NCBI GenBank assembly: GCA_002633025.1
Contig: NMRB01000633.1
Span: 113,472 to 177,471, forward strand
Source: Notospermus geniculatus
Lineage: Eukaryota > Nemertea > Pilidiophora > Heteronemertea > Lineidae
Direction: 5' to 3'
DNA: 64,000 bases
Below are positions 37,817 to 47,085 of this stretch, piece after piece (within the stretch, counting starts at the first letter, position 1; every line of letters begins with the position of its first letter). The notes under the pieces are model-generated. The model was not told the DNA's origin. It was given only the letters and a program-made list of their open reading frames with translations, and did no database searches. A program made the position numbers and the translations under genes.

Positions 37817-38358
37817 GACTGAAGTCCATATAAAACAGGAGGTCAATATGTTCATTTTTTCGTTTTGATCAACATTTTTTTCAGCAGAATTCCCGTTTTT
37901 GTACTTCAGCCAGGGAGAGATGCCATATCTATCCTCAGCCGACTCCAACCGTGACAACTAAATGGGACCCGATTCTTCCGGTGGCAGAATTCATTAAAAA
38001 TGCTAAGTAGAACAAATATATATCGCCTGTTTGTTGGGGAATACTCATCTTTTAGGCCTACAGCCTGTCGCCATCCTTTGGTTCATCTGTCTCCACCATC
38101 CCTAGGAACAAAAAAGAACACATCTTTTCAATTTTTTATTCAAGTAATCACATATACATACATGTATTTCCATATCGTCCATTTATCTCAGAACATACAC
38201 TGTATCACTATGTTGTATTGTATGAATAACCTGTACACAGATGTGTATAACTTATAGCTAACTCATAATTACAACTTTATACATGAACAACTTGCATCGT
38301 GCAGGAAGTCAATTCAACATTTCATTCACAAGTCACAGCATACTCAACCTAGTCACCA
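37817..38358. other. Non-coding stretch, no feature seen
   Basis: AT-rich with TAGGCCTA at about 38054 and TACATGTA at about 38160. No supported gene. Confidence 0.4.
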
Positions 38359-38467
38359 GGGTCCGTATTCATAAAACTACTTAAGTCTAAGTATGACACT
38401 TATCCTTTGTTCAACACAAAAGATAAGTATCACTCTTAGACTTAAGTAGTTTTATGAATACGGGGCC
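38359..38467. mobile_element. Nearly complete palindromic MITE (CGTATTCATAAA family)
   Basis: GGGTCCGTATTCATAAAACT at the left pairs with AGTTTTATGAATACGGGGCC at the right. Pairing continues through ACTTAAGTCTAAG and the ATAAGT...ACTTAT centre, so almost the whole 109 bp folds on itself. A truncated relative is at 31574. Confidence 0.8.
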
Positions 38468-38760
38468 ACAGACAGATGTTCTACTTGAAATGAGATGGAA
38501 TATTACAGCACTTTTAAGATGGTTATGCAAAGAGGTACCTGCAACCCACTAGGGTATTCAATGAAATGGCCAGGGCCATTGTGCTCACCTCTGTGACAGA
38601 GTATGAAGTGTGACTAGCCTGCTGATACACCGAGTGGTGAAGGATTAGTGCAGAAACATCGTGACATTTACTACTGATGAGATATGGCCAAAGTCAATTT
38701 TTCAAGATGGCTGCCCAGCAGCCATGTCAAAGTCCAATCGACTCGAAATTTGGCATTTAA

Positions 38761-38967
38761 AGGAGCACGGTATTGGATCTCAAATGCGTTATTTGACTGC
38801 CGACGTAGAGGGAGCCACCTAGCGGCAGTAAGACGAACTACAAAAATGCATTACAAAATGTACGCAGTAAATCGGGTCATTCGCCGAGACGTAGTCAGAC
38901 CCTTGGGTTGGAGAGTCGCGCGGTGGCGCCGGCTGTCGAGAAAAAGTGGCAATACCGTGCTCCTTGT
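38761..38967. mobile_element. Harbinger-like MITE with TTA duplication, family B (nested)
   Basis: The ends AAGGAGCACGGTATTG and (right) CAATACCGTGCTCCTT are inverted. TTA flanks at 38758-38760 and 38968-38970. The subterminal GGTGGCGCCGGCTGTCGA block is shared with the copy at 50537-50746 inside a HERC2 intron, which also has TTA flanks. Confidence 0.85.
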
Positions 38968-39632
38968 TTAAGTAGAGGGTACCAAGACACATATTTAGGC
39001 ACGGTTAAAGCATCCTAGATTCTACTAGTTATGAGGTGTGGGTCGAAGTCCATTTTTCAAGATGGCTCCCTGGCGGCCATATTTGACGTCGAATCTGACT
39101 GAAATTGACCATATATTTATATGGTACCTAGATACATATTTTGACAAGGTTAAAACATCCTACCTACTCCTATTTATAAAATGTGGGTCAAAGTCCATTT
39201 TTCAAGATGGCTTCCTGGCGGCCATATTTGAAGTCCGATCGGGTTGAAATTTGGTGCATTTGTGCAGGGTGCTTAGATATATCTTCACACCAAATCACAA
39301 CACTCTATGTCAAATAGCCATGAAATGTGCCACCAAACAGTGAATTTTGAACTTTGACCTCTGTGACCTTGAAAAGTAGGTCAAATCAAAAACCCGGGAT
39401 TTATGTGATGTAGTCTCATCAGAGGAACCCACCATAAAAGTTTCGTGGTTCTAGCTAACAGCGTTCAGGAGATACGGCCAAAAGAATGTTTTCACAAAGC
39501 GCCCCCTACAGGCCAAAGTGTACAAGCGGCAGCGCTACGTTTCGGTCCAGAGATAGTTTTTACCATAGGGTACCTGTACACCAAATTTCAAGTTTGTAAC
39601 CCAAGCGGTTTAGAAACGTGCCACCCCTGTTA

Positions 39633-39683
39633 ACGACGACGGACGACGGACGACGCCGGACGACGACGGACGACGGACAACAC
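39633..39683. repeat. GACGACGG microsatellite
   Basis: Run of GACGACGGACGACGG-type units near the right end of the 1.1-kb repeat; part of that element. Confidence 0.85.
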
Positions 39684-39718
39684 ACCATGAGAGAAGCTCA
39701 CCTCACAGAGGTGAGCTA

Positions 39719-40557
39719 AAAAGGGTGTTTACCCTAATCAGCGTACAAATTCTGCATTACACAGGTTAAAGGCCTGCCTTCTGTATGCTGCCTGATCTCT
39801 GGCATTTACCCACACGATGATCACCCTTTTTGAATACGGCCCTAGATGTCGCTACAAGCATAAGACAAACATATGGCAATGACATCTCATCATGTCCTAT
39901 GCCATACAACCATGTGAAAACCAGGTCTCAAGCGACCCATACACATGCAATATCATTGCACAATATGAAGATCAAAATGGGTAATATCATTGCCAGTCTT
40001 TCTTCTATTCATCATGCTAGCACATTTTGGACCTCATATATTATGCAAGAATATTGCATGTGTATGGGCCACCTTATGCTCGGTGCCGCTTTCTCACTGA
40101 TTTCATCTGATGATCAGTACATGTAGATCATTTATGACCATAGTGGTAGTCAATCAACATTATAAATCAGAAAATTAGACAAGGTGTCAGTATTTATAGC
40201 AGCCAAAGACAACAGACAAGTTAAGCAAGCTGGATTTTGTATGGATCATAGTAATCAGTAATCCTCGAGTTTTAAAAAATCACACACCTCAAAGCTCTGA
40301 AGCTGCAAGGATTATGATCAAGGTATCAGAGGTAGTCGAATGTCTCGTTCTCTGACTATGATATTACAATAAATCTATGCGCTGTTCAAGTGATTTCATC
40401 CGCTACTCTTTCCACGGCCATTCAACAGATCTTCATTGAGAATTGTTCGAATCTGGGCGACAAGACTATCAGGATCATCAATGGTATACTTTCCTGAAGA
40501 AGAAAATGAAAATGGATGTAATAAGACATGTCACTGTCACTAGTGGAAAAGGATTGC
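39719..40557. other. Non-coding stretch beyond the DNAJA3 3' end
   Basis: Starts near a GAATACGGCCCT word (39833) that resembles MITE ends. No supported gene. The frame at 39830-40126 shows no recognisable domain. Confidence 0.4.
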
Positions 40558-40563
40558 TTTATT
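40558..40563 (-). terminator. Candidate DNAJA3 polyadenylation signal
   Basis: AATAAA on the minus strand, about 255 bases after the DNAJA3 stop codon and directly after the foldback element at 40574-40679. Other signals cannot be excluded. Confidence 0.45.
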
Positions 40564-40573
40564 CAAACAAAAT

Positions 40574-40679
40574 GGCCCGTATTCCAGAAGCCTCCTTAAC
40601 TCTAAGGTCCACTTTAAGCTTTTGTATTCTGCCCTGGAAACAATAGCTAAAGGTAAAGGAAGCTTCTAGAATACGGCCC
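40574..40679. mobile_element. Foldback MITE in the DNAJA3 3' UTR region
   Basis: GGCCCGTATTCCAGAAGC pairs with the right end GCTTCTAGAATACGGCCC; TAACTCTAAGG and AGCTAAAGGTAAAGGA lie inside. The ends resemble the GGGCCGTATTC type elsewhere in the window. It lies between the DNAJA3 stop (40818) and the candidate poly(A) signal, so it is probably transcribed as part of the 3' UTR. Confidence 0.7.
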
Positions 40680-40817
40680 TATATCTTGCTACAGGCCTTA
40701 TGACTGAGATATCTTCAGCAACTAAAGAAATACTATCTATAAACCATAACTTTGGGTACTTTTTTCTGAGGCACCCTGTGGAAATGAAAGAGAGTACAGT
40801 GTACATACATTCTTTGG

Positions 40818-43800
40818 TCATCCAAATAACGTCTTCTTGAGTTTACCAAAAAATCCCTCATTTTCATCAGAATGTACTGTCCCGCTGACTGGCTCCTCAT
40901 GCGCATCTCCTTTCTTATCTACAAGACAGCACAGCAACCAGAAATCAACTAACAAGGATGAAAATTTCGTAAGTTCTCACTTTCTAGCTAGTTGTTGTAT
41001 CTTACACCAAGAAAGAAGTGAAAAGATTTTGTCTTTCAGATATTCAACCGGCGTCCATTTAAATTTCAAGTGGAGCACAGCCAAGACTCATAATATGGGC
41101 AATAAGTAAGGTTTCTTTTCAATAAAAGCCATGACAAATGTGTACCAGGCATCACAACCATCAACATACTGTCTGTTCTCCAGTTTGGGCTCTCCCTGTC
41201 TCTTCATGCTAATTCCATCTATTGGAAAAGGAACCGTGTAGTGTTGTCTTTAGAATTTTAACAAGAGGAGAGAAGTTCCACAGGTGGTGTCCATGGTGTG
41301 AATTTATGGTTGCTGAGTTGTCCTGCAACATCAAATTATCCCCGAGGACTTACCAGAATCTGTGTCAGTGACTCCTGTGACTGTACCCTGAATGTCCTTT
41401 TCAGACTCAGCAAAAGCCAATAGCAGGGCTTTCTGCTTTTGGGAGAGCTTACTGGAAAAGAGGAAGGTATAGACATGAACAGAGACTGATTTTCTTCTTG
41501 ATTGATAATAAGAACACCATTTCTCTCAATTTTGCAGATGTCCCCAGCTCTGCAGCATGTTAGCCTGTGTTAGTGATGCCCCTTGATGCTGTTGGACAGG
41601 CCCACATTTATTTCACTCTGTGTCATTCATGGACTTGGGAGTAGACAGATCCACTAGTGAAGTGTTTAAATGCAGAATTCAAGATCAAATTACGGCCACA
41701 TTAAATCTAACATTTTCACTTACACTGGAACTTTGATCTTGATGTGTACATAGTGGTCACCATAACCATAACTATTGACTTTACTAACACCCTTTCCTTC
41801 TAGACGAATACGAGTATGTGACTGAGTCCCTGCAGGGATCTGAAAGAATACAAGTACAACTGAAACCAACAGTGTCTGAGTAACAAAGTGGCATATTTTT
41901 TTCAAATAAAAGTTCCTTGATAGGTATAACTGTCAAATCGTATTCTCCAGACTTTATTGACTTTTCAACAGTAGCACTTACTTGTAAAAGAATATCATCA
42001 TAAATTCCTGGAATTCGTATAGTCCCACCTAACACAGCTTGAGCTAAACTAATGCCAACATCAGAATGAACATCAGCACCTTCACGTCGAAACGTACTAC
42101 TTTTGGCCACCTGGAAAATAAGAATGCACAATTTTTGAGAAAAAACATGAAAACTAGAACTGTGAAATTTGCTTAACAGCAAATTTGATGGTCACCACAT
42201 TGTGCATTGCAGTTTTGGGAGTCTGGAGGAAGGGGGTGAAGAAGGTGGATGTTTGGGTCCATGGGTGAGACAAATGGGTGTGGCTCTTTGGAGTGACACT
42301 GCAGATGGGTCGCAGAGTCAAGTATCAAAGAACGAAATTTTTTAAAGAATACAGAAGTTTATTTTTAAAATAGAAATTGGAAAGTGCATGGTGAAGCAGG
42401 TCTCATACACGTATGTCATCAATGCCAATAAAGATGAAAATTTCAAATTACAGATAAAAATTTCAAAACATAATATTTCTTGAAGGCAGTAGCTATCCTC
42501 GTGAATACTCTCATCTCAGGCTTAGTGAGTTAGTACTGATCTGATGTCTGATTTAAAGATGACGACGCTTTAGGCCCGCTATGCNTCATGAGGGTCTGAC
42601 CCTTACCAGCACACTCACTGCACGGGTACTTGATGTGAACTCGTGTTCCATAACAATGTTGACAGGTCGTCTGCATGAAGTAACTTCCAGTTCGTACCGT
42701 TTGCTGGAAAAAGAAGCAGCAGAAATTTTACATCAGATATTTGTGCTGTGATGCTTCCCAACAGGATAAGGGTAACACAGTAGACCGCCGTGTCTCTCAA
42801 CAAAGGCTTAAACAGAATACTCACCATTCCTGTTCCATTACAATAAGGGCAGCGGACAGGTTTAGTGCCAGGCTCGGCACGAGACCCTTGACATTTTGGA
42901 CAGGTGTCCTTTACATTAAGAGTTATATTTTTATTTACTCCTCGAGCAGCTTCTTGAAAGGTCAGATTCAAAACCACCTGAAACAAAACAATCACTATTA
43001 CCAGATGTCAACACTTCCTTGTGTTAGTTAATGAGGTCTTTTAAAATATCTTCACAACTTTTAGACATCCCTTGAGAAAACTGAATCCTGCAAATCAAGT
43101 ACCAACCTCTGATGCTGGGGCAAAGCCAAAATTTGACTCTGAAAAATCCTCGAAGTTCCCACTTTGGAATCCACCTCTTCCAAACGCGCCATCGCCAAAT
43201 ATTTGCCTAAACAGTTCTTCAGGGTCCATCTGGGCTTTAAAACCACCAAATCCTCCTGGCCCAAAGCCTCCAGCCTGGTTGAAACCACCAGCACCTGGTC
43301 CCATGTTATTTCCTGCTGTTCCAAATGTGTCATACTGTTGTCGCTTGGTCTCATCTCCCAGTACCTGAAAATGTTTATCATTACCTTCAATGGCTTCATC
43401 ATTGAAACTCACAAGATTAAATCTAGTCAAATCAAAAGAGACTAGTGCCTTCATATGAAAGAAGATTAAAGGGCAAAAGTGTGATAAGGTACCAACAAAC
43501 ATGTATGCTACAGGGTTGGAGCTACCATTGTCTTCTTTTAGCCAAAGTAAAGAAAAGCCTATTGTTCAGTAGTGTGAACAATAGGGATTTTCTTTACTTT
43601 GGCTAAAAAAAGTAATGTTAGCTCCAACCCTGATGCTATGCTTCACCTCCTCCTGACGTCAACACATAAACTTTCTCAATGACATTTTGGATACTCGATC
43701 GTACCTCATATGCCTCAGATACTTCCTGAAACTTTTTAGCAGCAGATGGATCATCTTTATTTACATCTGGATGGTACTTCTTAGCAAGCTAAAACACATG

Positions 43801-44567
43801 GGAAAAAATATCATGAACAAGGCACTTAGCCCATCACCAATTGAATTCTTTTAGTAAAGGCATACCGGTACATGAAGGAAAATTTAGCAATGAAATACGA
43901 ATGTAGATCACAGCGTAAATTCAAGGCATACCGTTAGGCCTACATGAAGGAAAATTTAGCAATGATACGAATGTAGATCACAGCGTAAATTCAAGACAGA
44001 AAACTTAACAGTTTTCCCATTGGCTTAACGATACCTAGGCCTATAGCGGTAGCTATACTCCTATCATACGACACACACACCCGATAATAAGACTTTTTAA
44101 TCTCCTTCTGATTCGCTTTCTTCGACACTCCAAGAACATCATAATAATCTTTCCTGTTTGCCTGACAGGATGAAGTTGTGTGGATCAATCGACTAGATTG
44201 TGGTGGAAAGAGGGTGCGCCATGAACCTGAAAACAACGAGAAGGTAAAAGGCAAATCGTTATGGTAATATGGAAGGAAAGGTCATTGACATGATTGACCT
44301 CTCTTCATGTCACCTGGCTGGATGCACGCATTTGTACACATGGATGTACAGTGCATGCTGCACACTGAATTGTGAATAAACGACATTACAAAACTGGCGA
44401 TACTCACCAAATCCAAAAAGTGATGTCGACTCTGTTGGTCGTAGAATGTGGAGATATCTATTTGATTGGCAACTGGATGACGGACATCGCACATTTATGC
44501 GTAATTCAAGGCAAGATTTGATCTGTCTTTCGCCGAATATTCGACGCATTCCCTTCACGGCAGCCAT
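40818..44567 (-). CDS. DNAJA3: DNAJA3 / Tid1, mitochondrial type I Hsp40 co-chaperone
   Basis: Exons in transcription order: 44408-44567, 44081-44226, 43705-43788, 43107-43364, 42825-42977, 42607-42703, (one missing), 41982-42110, 41724-41839, 41354-41451, 40818-40918; phases agree throughout. The N-terminus [18 protein letters not shown] is basic, as expected for a mitochondrial presequence. The J domain runs from [20 protein letters not shown] into [13 protein letters not shown] with the HPD motif. A Gly/Phe-rich linker, [17 protein letters not shown] and the cysteine region ([30 protein letters not shown]) follow, then the substrate-binding region ([37 protein letters not shown]) and a C-terminus ending [12 protein letters not shown]. 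The first and third zinc repeats end in R where the CxxCxGxG consensus has G. It stimulates mitochondrial Hsp70. The exon expected between 42607 and 42110, carrying the PVPAGVEDGQ-type segment, was not found; the N at 42585 lies there. Confidence 0.95.
42585..42585. other. Assembly gap inside DNAJA3
   Basis: Single N, 22 bases beyond the donor of the exon 42607-42703. The next exon needed by the family and by phase is absent from the sequence present, so it was probably lost here. Confidence 0.9.
43511..43632. mobile_element. hAT-like palindromic MITE in a DNAJA3 intron
   Basis: 122 bp. Left CAGGGTTGGAGCTA and right TAGCTCCAACCCTG are inverted, and pairing continues through TTTAGCCAAAGTAAAGAAAA to the AATAGG/CCTATT centre. 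ATGCTA flanks both sides (43505-43510 and 43633-43638). CAGGG ends suggest hAT, although hAT usually makes 8-bp duplications and only 6 bp match here. Confidence 0.8.
43858..43998. repeat. Two-copy tandem duplication in a DNAJA3 intron
   Basis: TACATGAAGGAAAATTTAGC...GATCACAGCGTAAATTCAAG occurs twice, about 70 bp apart. The copies differ mainly at the start: CATACCGGTACATG in one, CATACCGTTAGGCCTACATG in the other. Confidence 0.85.
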
Positions 44568-44692
44568 GCTTTGCTCGACATGTGGGGAAACGTTTAGCGT
44601 GTTCGGAAAGCTTCCTCGGGGAAGCTCGGGGAAGCGGGAGAGCGTTCGGTAAGGTATTTGGCAGGCTGCCAGGGCTTCCTCGAGCCTGGCCG

Positions 44693-44721
44693 AAGTGAGC
44701 GACTCGCCGAGTCGCTCACTT
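44693..44721. repeat. Perfect 14-bp-arm palindrome upstream of DNAJA3
   Basis: AAGTGAGCGACTCG, one C, then CGAGTCGCTCACTT. It lies about 125-155 bases upstream of the DNAJA3 start codon, inside the larger foldback. Confidence 0.85.
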
Positions 44722-44767
44722 GGGGAAACTCCCGGCATGCATTTCGGTTTTCTTTCCAAGCCGACAT

Positions 44768-44777
44768 GCTGATTGGC
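44768..44777 (-). promoter_or_regulatory. CCAAT box candidate for DNAJA3
   Basis: Minus strand reads TAGCCAATCAG, a good NF-Y-type CCAAT core, about 205 bases upstream of the DNAJA3 ATG. Based on a short motif only. Confidence 0.4.
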
Positions 44778-45091
44778 TAAACGTGGAATATTTCACGCCT
44801 GCAACCCACAGTAGTACCTTTCCCCGAGGAAGGGCAAATATCGTTCGGAAATTCGCCTTCACTGGGCATGCTCACATTCCCCGAAGCTCGGGGAAGAAAT
44901 TTCCTCGGGGAAGCTTTCCGAACACGGCCGTTGGGAAATTGGGCGCTGACCACTCATGCTACTTTGATTCTTGAACAGCAGATTTAACATCACTGGCTGC
45001 GTCAATATCAAATCTTCGTCTCTCTCTTATTTTTTGCCTTGGTAGAAATTACTGACAAAAATATAGCAGGCAGTGAGAGGAAAAGCTAGGC

Positions 45092-45233
45092 CTACTTCAC
45101 ATCCCAATTTTCTTTCGCGTCTTTTATTAGTTTTTCTTTTGGACAATAGGTGGCAATTTCAGTCTTGCGCAACACATACGATCCATCACTTCTTCTTTGC
45201 GGCAGACTATCTGGTGTGGTAGGAATGGTTATC
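45092..45233 (-). CDS. Possible terminal exon of a small unrecognised gene
   Basis: After an acceptor ending TTTATTTCTAG an open frame encodes ITIPTTPDSLPQRRSDGSYV, continues LRKTEIATYCPKEKLIKDAK, then ENWDVK and a stop. The composition (charged, low Leu, no Cys clusters) is much more protein-like than neighbouring frames. A possible first exon is the minus-strand ATG at 45750-45752 (MTRRRQSGRLEKSSKFSP), just downstream of the HERC2 poly(A) signals, but I could not find a donor in matching phase. The RxDG...RK...Y.P.E pattern is faintly like the N-terminus of PYM, not enough to name it. The gene would lie between HERC2 and DNAJA3 on the same strand. Confidence 0.4.
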
Positions 45234-45399
45234 CTAGAAATAAATATCCCGATACAATGAAAATCGGCTATAAATCGTTTTGGTCGGTGGCTATCAACCT
45301 GTTGCAGGCAATAAGCAAAAAGTGCGGCCAGCTGCTGGAATTTAGGCCACACTGAGTAGCCTGGAACTCAACTAACACTTGTTTCGTGGCCAAAGTGCT

Positions 45400-45677
45400 A
45401 TCTATCTATATCTATATCATTACCGGCGTCGTAACCCTGTTGGATTTTTGCCGGAGGTATGGAGTCCACGACAGGCTACTGTCCACCTGTGTGGGGCCTT
45501 TTACTTGCCCTGGCATAGACACTCAGGTACAAGGGACCACGGCTTTTAGTCCCATCCGACGGACCCTGCATTAATGTTTCACAACTTTTTGTACATGCCT
45601 TCGCCCGGAGTCGAACCCGCGCCGACCCATTGCACAGTTTGGTAGTCGAGCGCGCTAACCACTCAACCACCGGGCTT
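45400..45677 (-). repeat. tRNA-derived SINE with a conserved tail
   Basis: On the minus strand, an A box TGGTTGAGTGG (45659-45669) and a perfect B box GGTTCGACTCC (45607-45617) are followed by GGGTCCGTCGGATGGGACTA and AAAGCCGTGGTCCC, a tail type I associate with widespread invertebrate SINEs. The tRNA stems do not close, so it is not a tRNA gene. The 3' boundary is uncertain. Confidence 0.75.
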
Positions 45678-45789
45678 ATAATTACGTGAACTGAAATACG
45701 GAGAGAATTTAGAGGATTTTTCCAATCGGCCACTTTGTCTCCGACGAGTCATCCCTTGTCTGGAAATGAGGAATTAGTGAACCAAAACA

Positions 45790-47085
45790 TTACAAAACAC
45801 TTCAACATTTTATTTATTATCACTTAGCACTGCAACAAATCAATGGCGCAATAACTTGGTGCAAGTATGTGTACAGACATGACTGACATAAGTTATCTTT
45901 TTTTATACAGAATGTAAAACAAATTCCGGCACAACAAATTTTAATGAGAGAAACAGCCATAGCTATGAGCCAATTATCCAATTGTAAACAGGCTACTTAA
46001 AAAGAAGAAAGCATGATAAAAATCCACGGATGTCGGGGTCACACACAAGTCTCACATGAGGGCACTTTTTCCCAGAAGCAGTAGTCTGAAACATGGCAAC
46101 ATCGCAAATACATAATGTACATGATATGAAGCTGAATGCCAGGTCGTAAACAGCAGGATATGATAGACATTGACATTCTGTGTACTTTAAAGCTAACACT
46201 TAGGAGTTTGAAGACCCACAGGAATTTCCCAGATGGCTCAATGTCTGTGATAAGTGCAGCTTCCACTTTTGCCTCACAAGTTTAAGACTTTCCACATCTC
46301 ACTGTCAGGACAGGGCCATTCTTACAGTACAGTATAAGAACCATATAGCAACATTCAGCAAAAGGAAGCCTATTGCCCACATTCTTTACTGATAAGAAGG
46401 CACAACAGATTCGTTACTTACTAGGCCTACAACAATTCACGGAAATTCAATCATGCTGATGATTTCTTAGACCTGACACTGGCTGGCCTCTTACCTTCAT
46501 AAATAATCACTGATATAAGTAACCACTGAACATTTGATACACCGATCCATGATTACTAATAATATCATTAGGTCACACGTGCTGACCATAAACTGAGAAA
46601 GGAAAACAAAAGCAGGTGCTCTCATGCTGACTGCTGTGTCTAGGCGAGGCATACCTTGCTCTGAAGGTACTGTACAAGTCTTCCCTTTAAAGATAATCCA
46701 CTCCATATTAATAGTCGAATTTACATCCTGATACATCATTACAACACATTTCTTCATTTTACACACATGAGCATGTGCTTGACACAACAAAGCATTATGG
46801 AGCAAGCTGACGACTATGAAAAAGTGCACCATGGATTGATCACGTCAAACTCATGGTTGGAGCCACACACACTCCACTCCCCCAGACCTCCCCCCCCCTC
46901 TGACTTCAGATGCACCATGTGAATCAATTACCGGTACATAATTTGCCCCTCAAGATGGCTGATATTTTGGTGATGATGTCATCTGCACAAGCTCTACTTT
47001 ATATGTGATAGAAGCATCTGTCCATGAAGTCTTATAGTCCCATGTTAGGAGAAAGTTTCACGCCAGAGTCATCGAGAATCGAAGT
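45790..47085 (-). other. HERC2: HERC2 3' untranslated region
   Basis: Runs from the HERC2 stop codon to just past two overlapping AATAAA signals. No gene-like frame or clear repeat. A CCCCCCCC run at about 46890 and several TA-flanked octamers (TACCGGTA about 46931, TAGGCCTA about 46423) lie within. The 3' end is inferred from the signals only. Confidence 0.6.
45809..45818 (-). terminator. Candidate HERC2 polyadenylation signal (AATAAATAAA)
   Basis: Two overlapping AATAAA hexamers on the minus strand, about 1.27 kb past the stop codon, in the last stretch before the candidate small gene. Confidence 0.6.

Larger units (their letters stand above)
38574..39718. mobile_element. 1.1-kb repeat with short inverted ends, containing a nested MITE
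   Basis: Left end TTGTGCTCACCTCTGTGA and right end CACAGAGGTGAGCTAA are inverted. Inside, CATTTTTCAAGATGGC and GGCGGCCATATTTGA blocks repeat three times (about 38690, 39047, 39196). Near the right end is a GACGACGG run. A 207-bp MITE sits in the first block, so it inserted later. No reverse transcriptase or transposase frame was recognised; the class is open. Confidence 0.7.
44597..44928. mobile_element. Foldback element covering the DNAJA3 proximal upstream region
   Basis: GTGTTCGGAAAGCTTCCTCG at the left is mirrored at the right by GGAAGCTTTCCGAACACGG-type sequence, with GGGGAAGCTCGGGGAAG blocks in both arms. The left end lies only about 30 bp upstream of the DNAJA3 ATG, so most of the 5' UTR and core promoter must lie in this element or the promoter must be very short. 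No target duplication is clear. Confidence 0.7.

Noticed and set aside
45590-45677. tRNA gene on the minus strand
   Set aside because: Good A and B boxes, but the T stem does not pair properly and a SINE-type tail follows.
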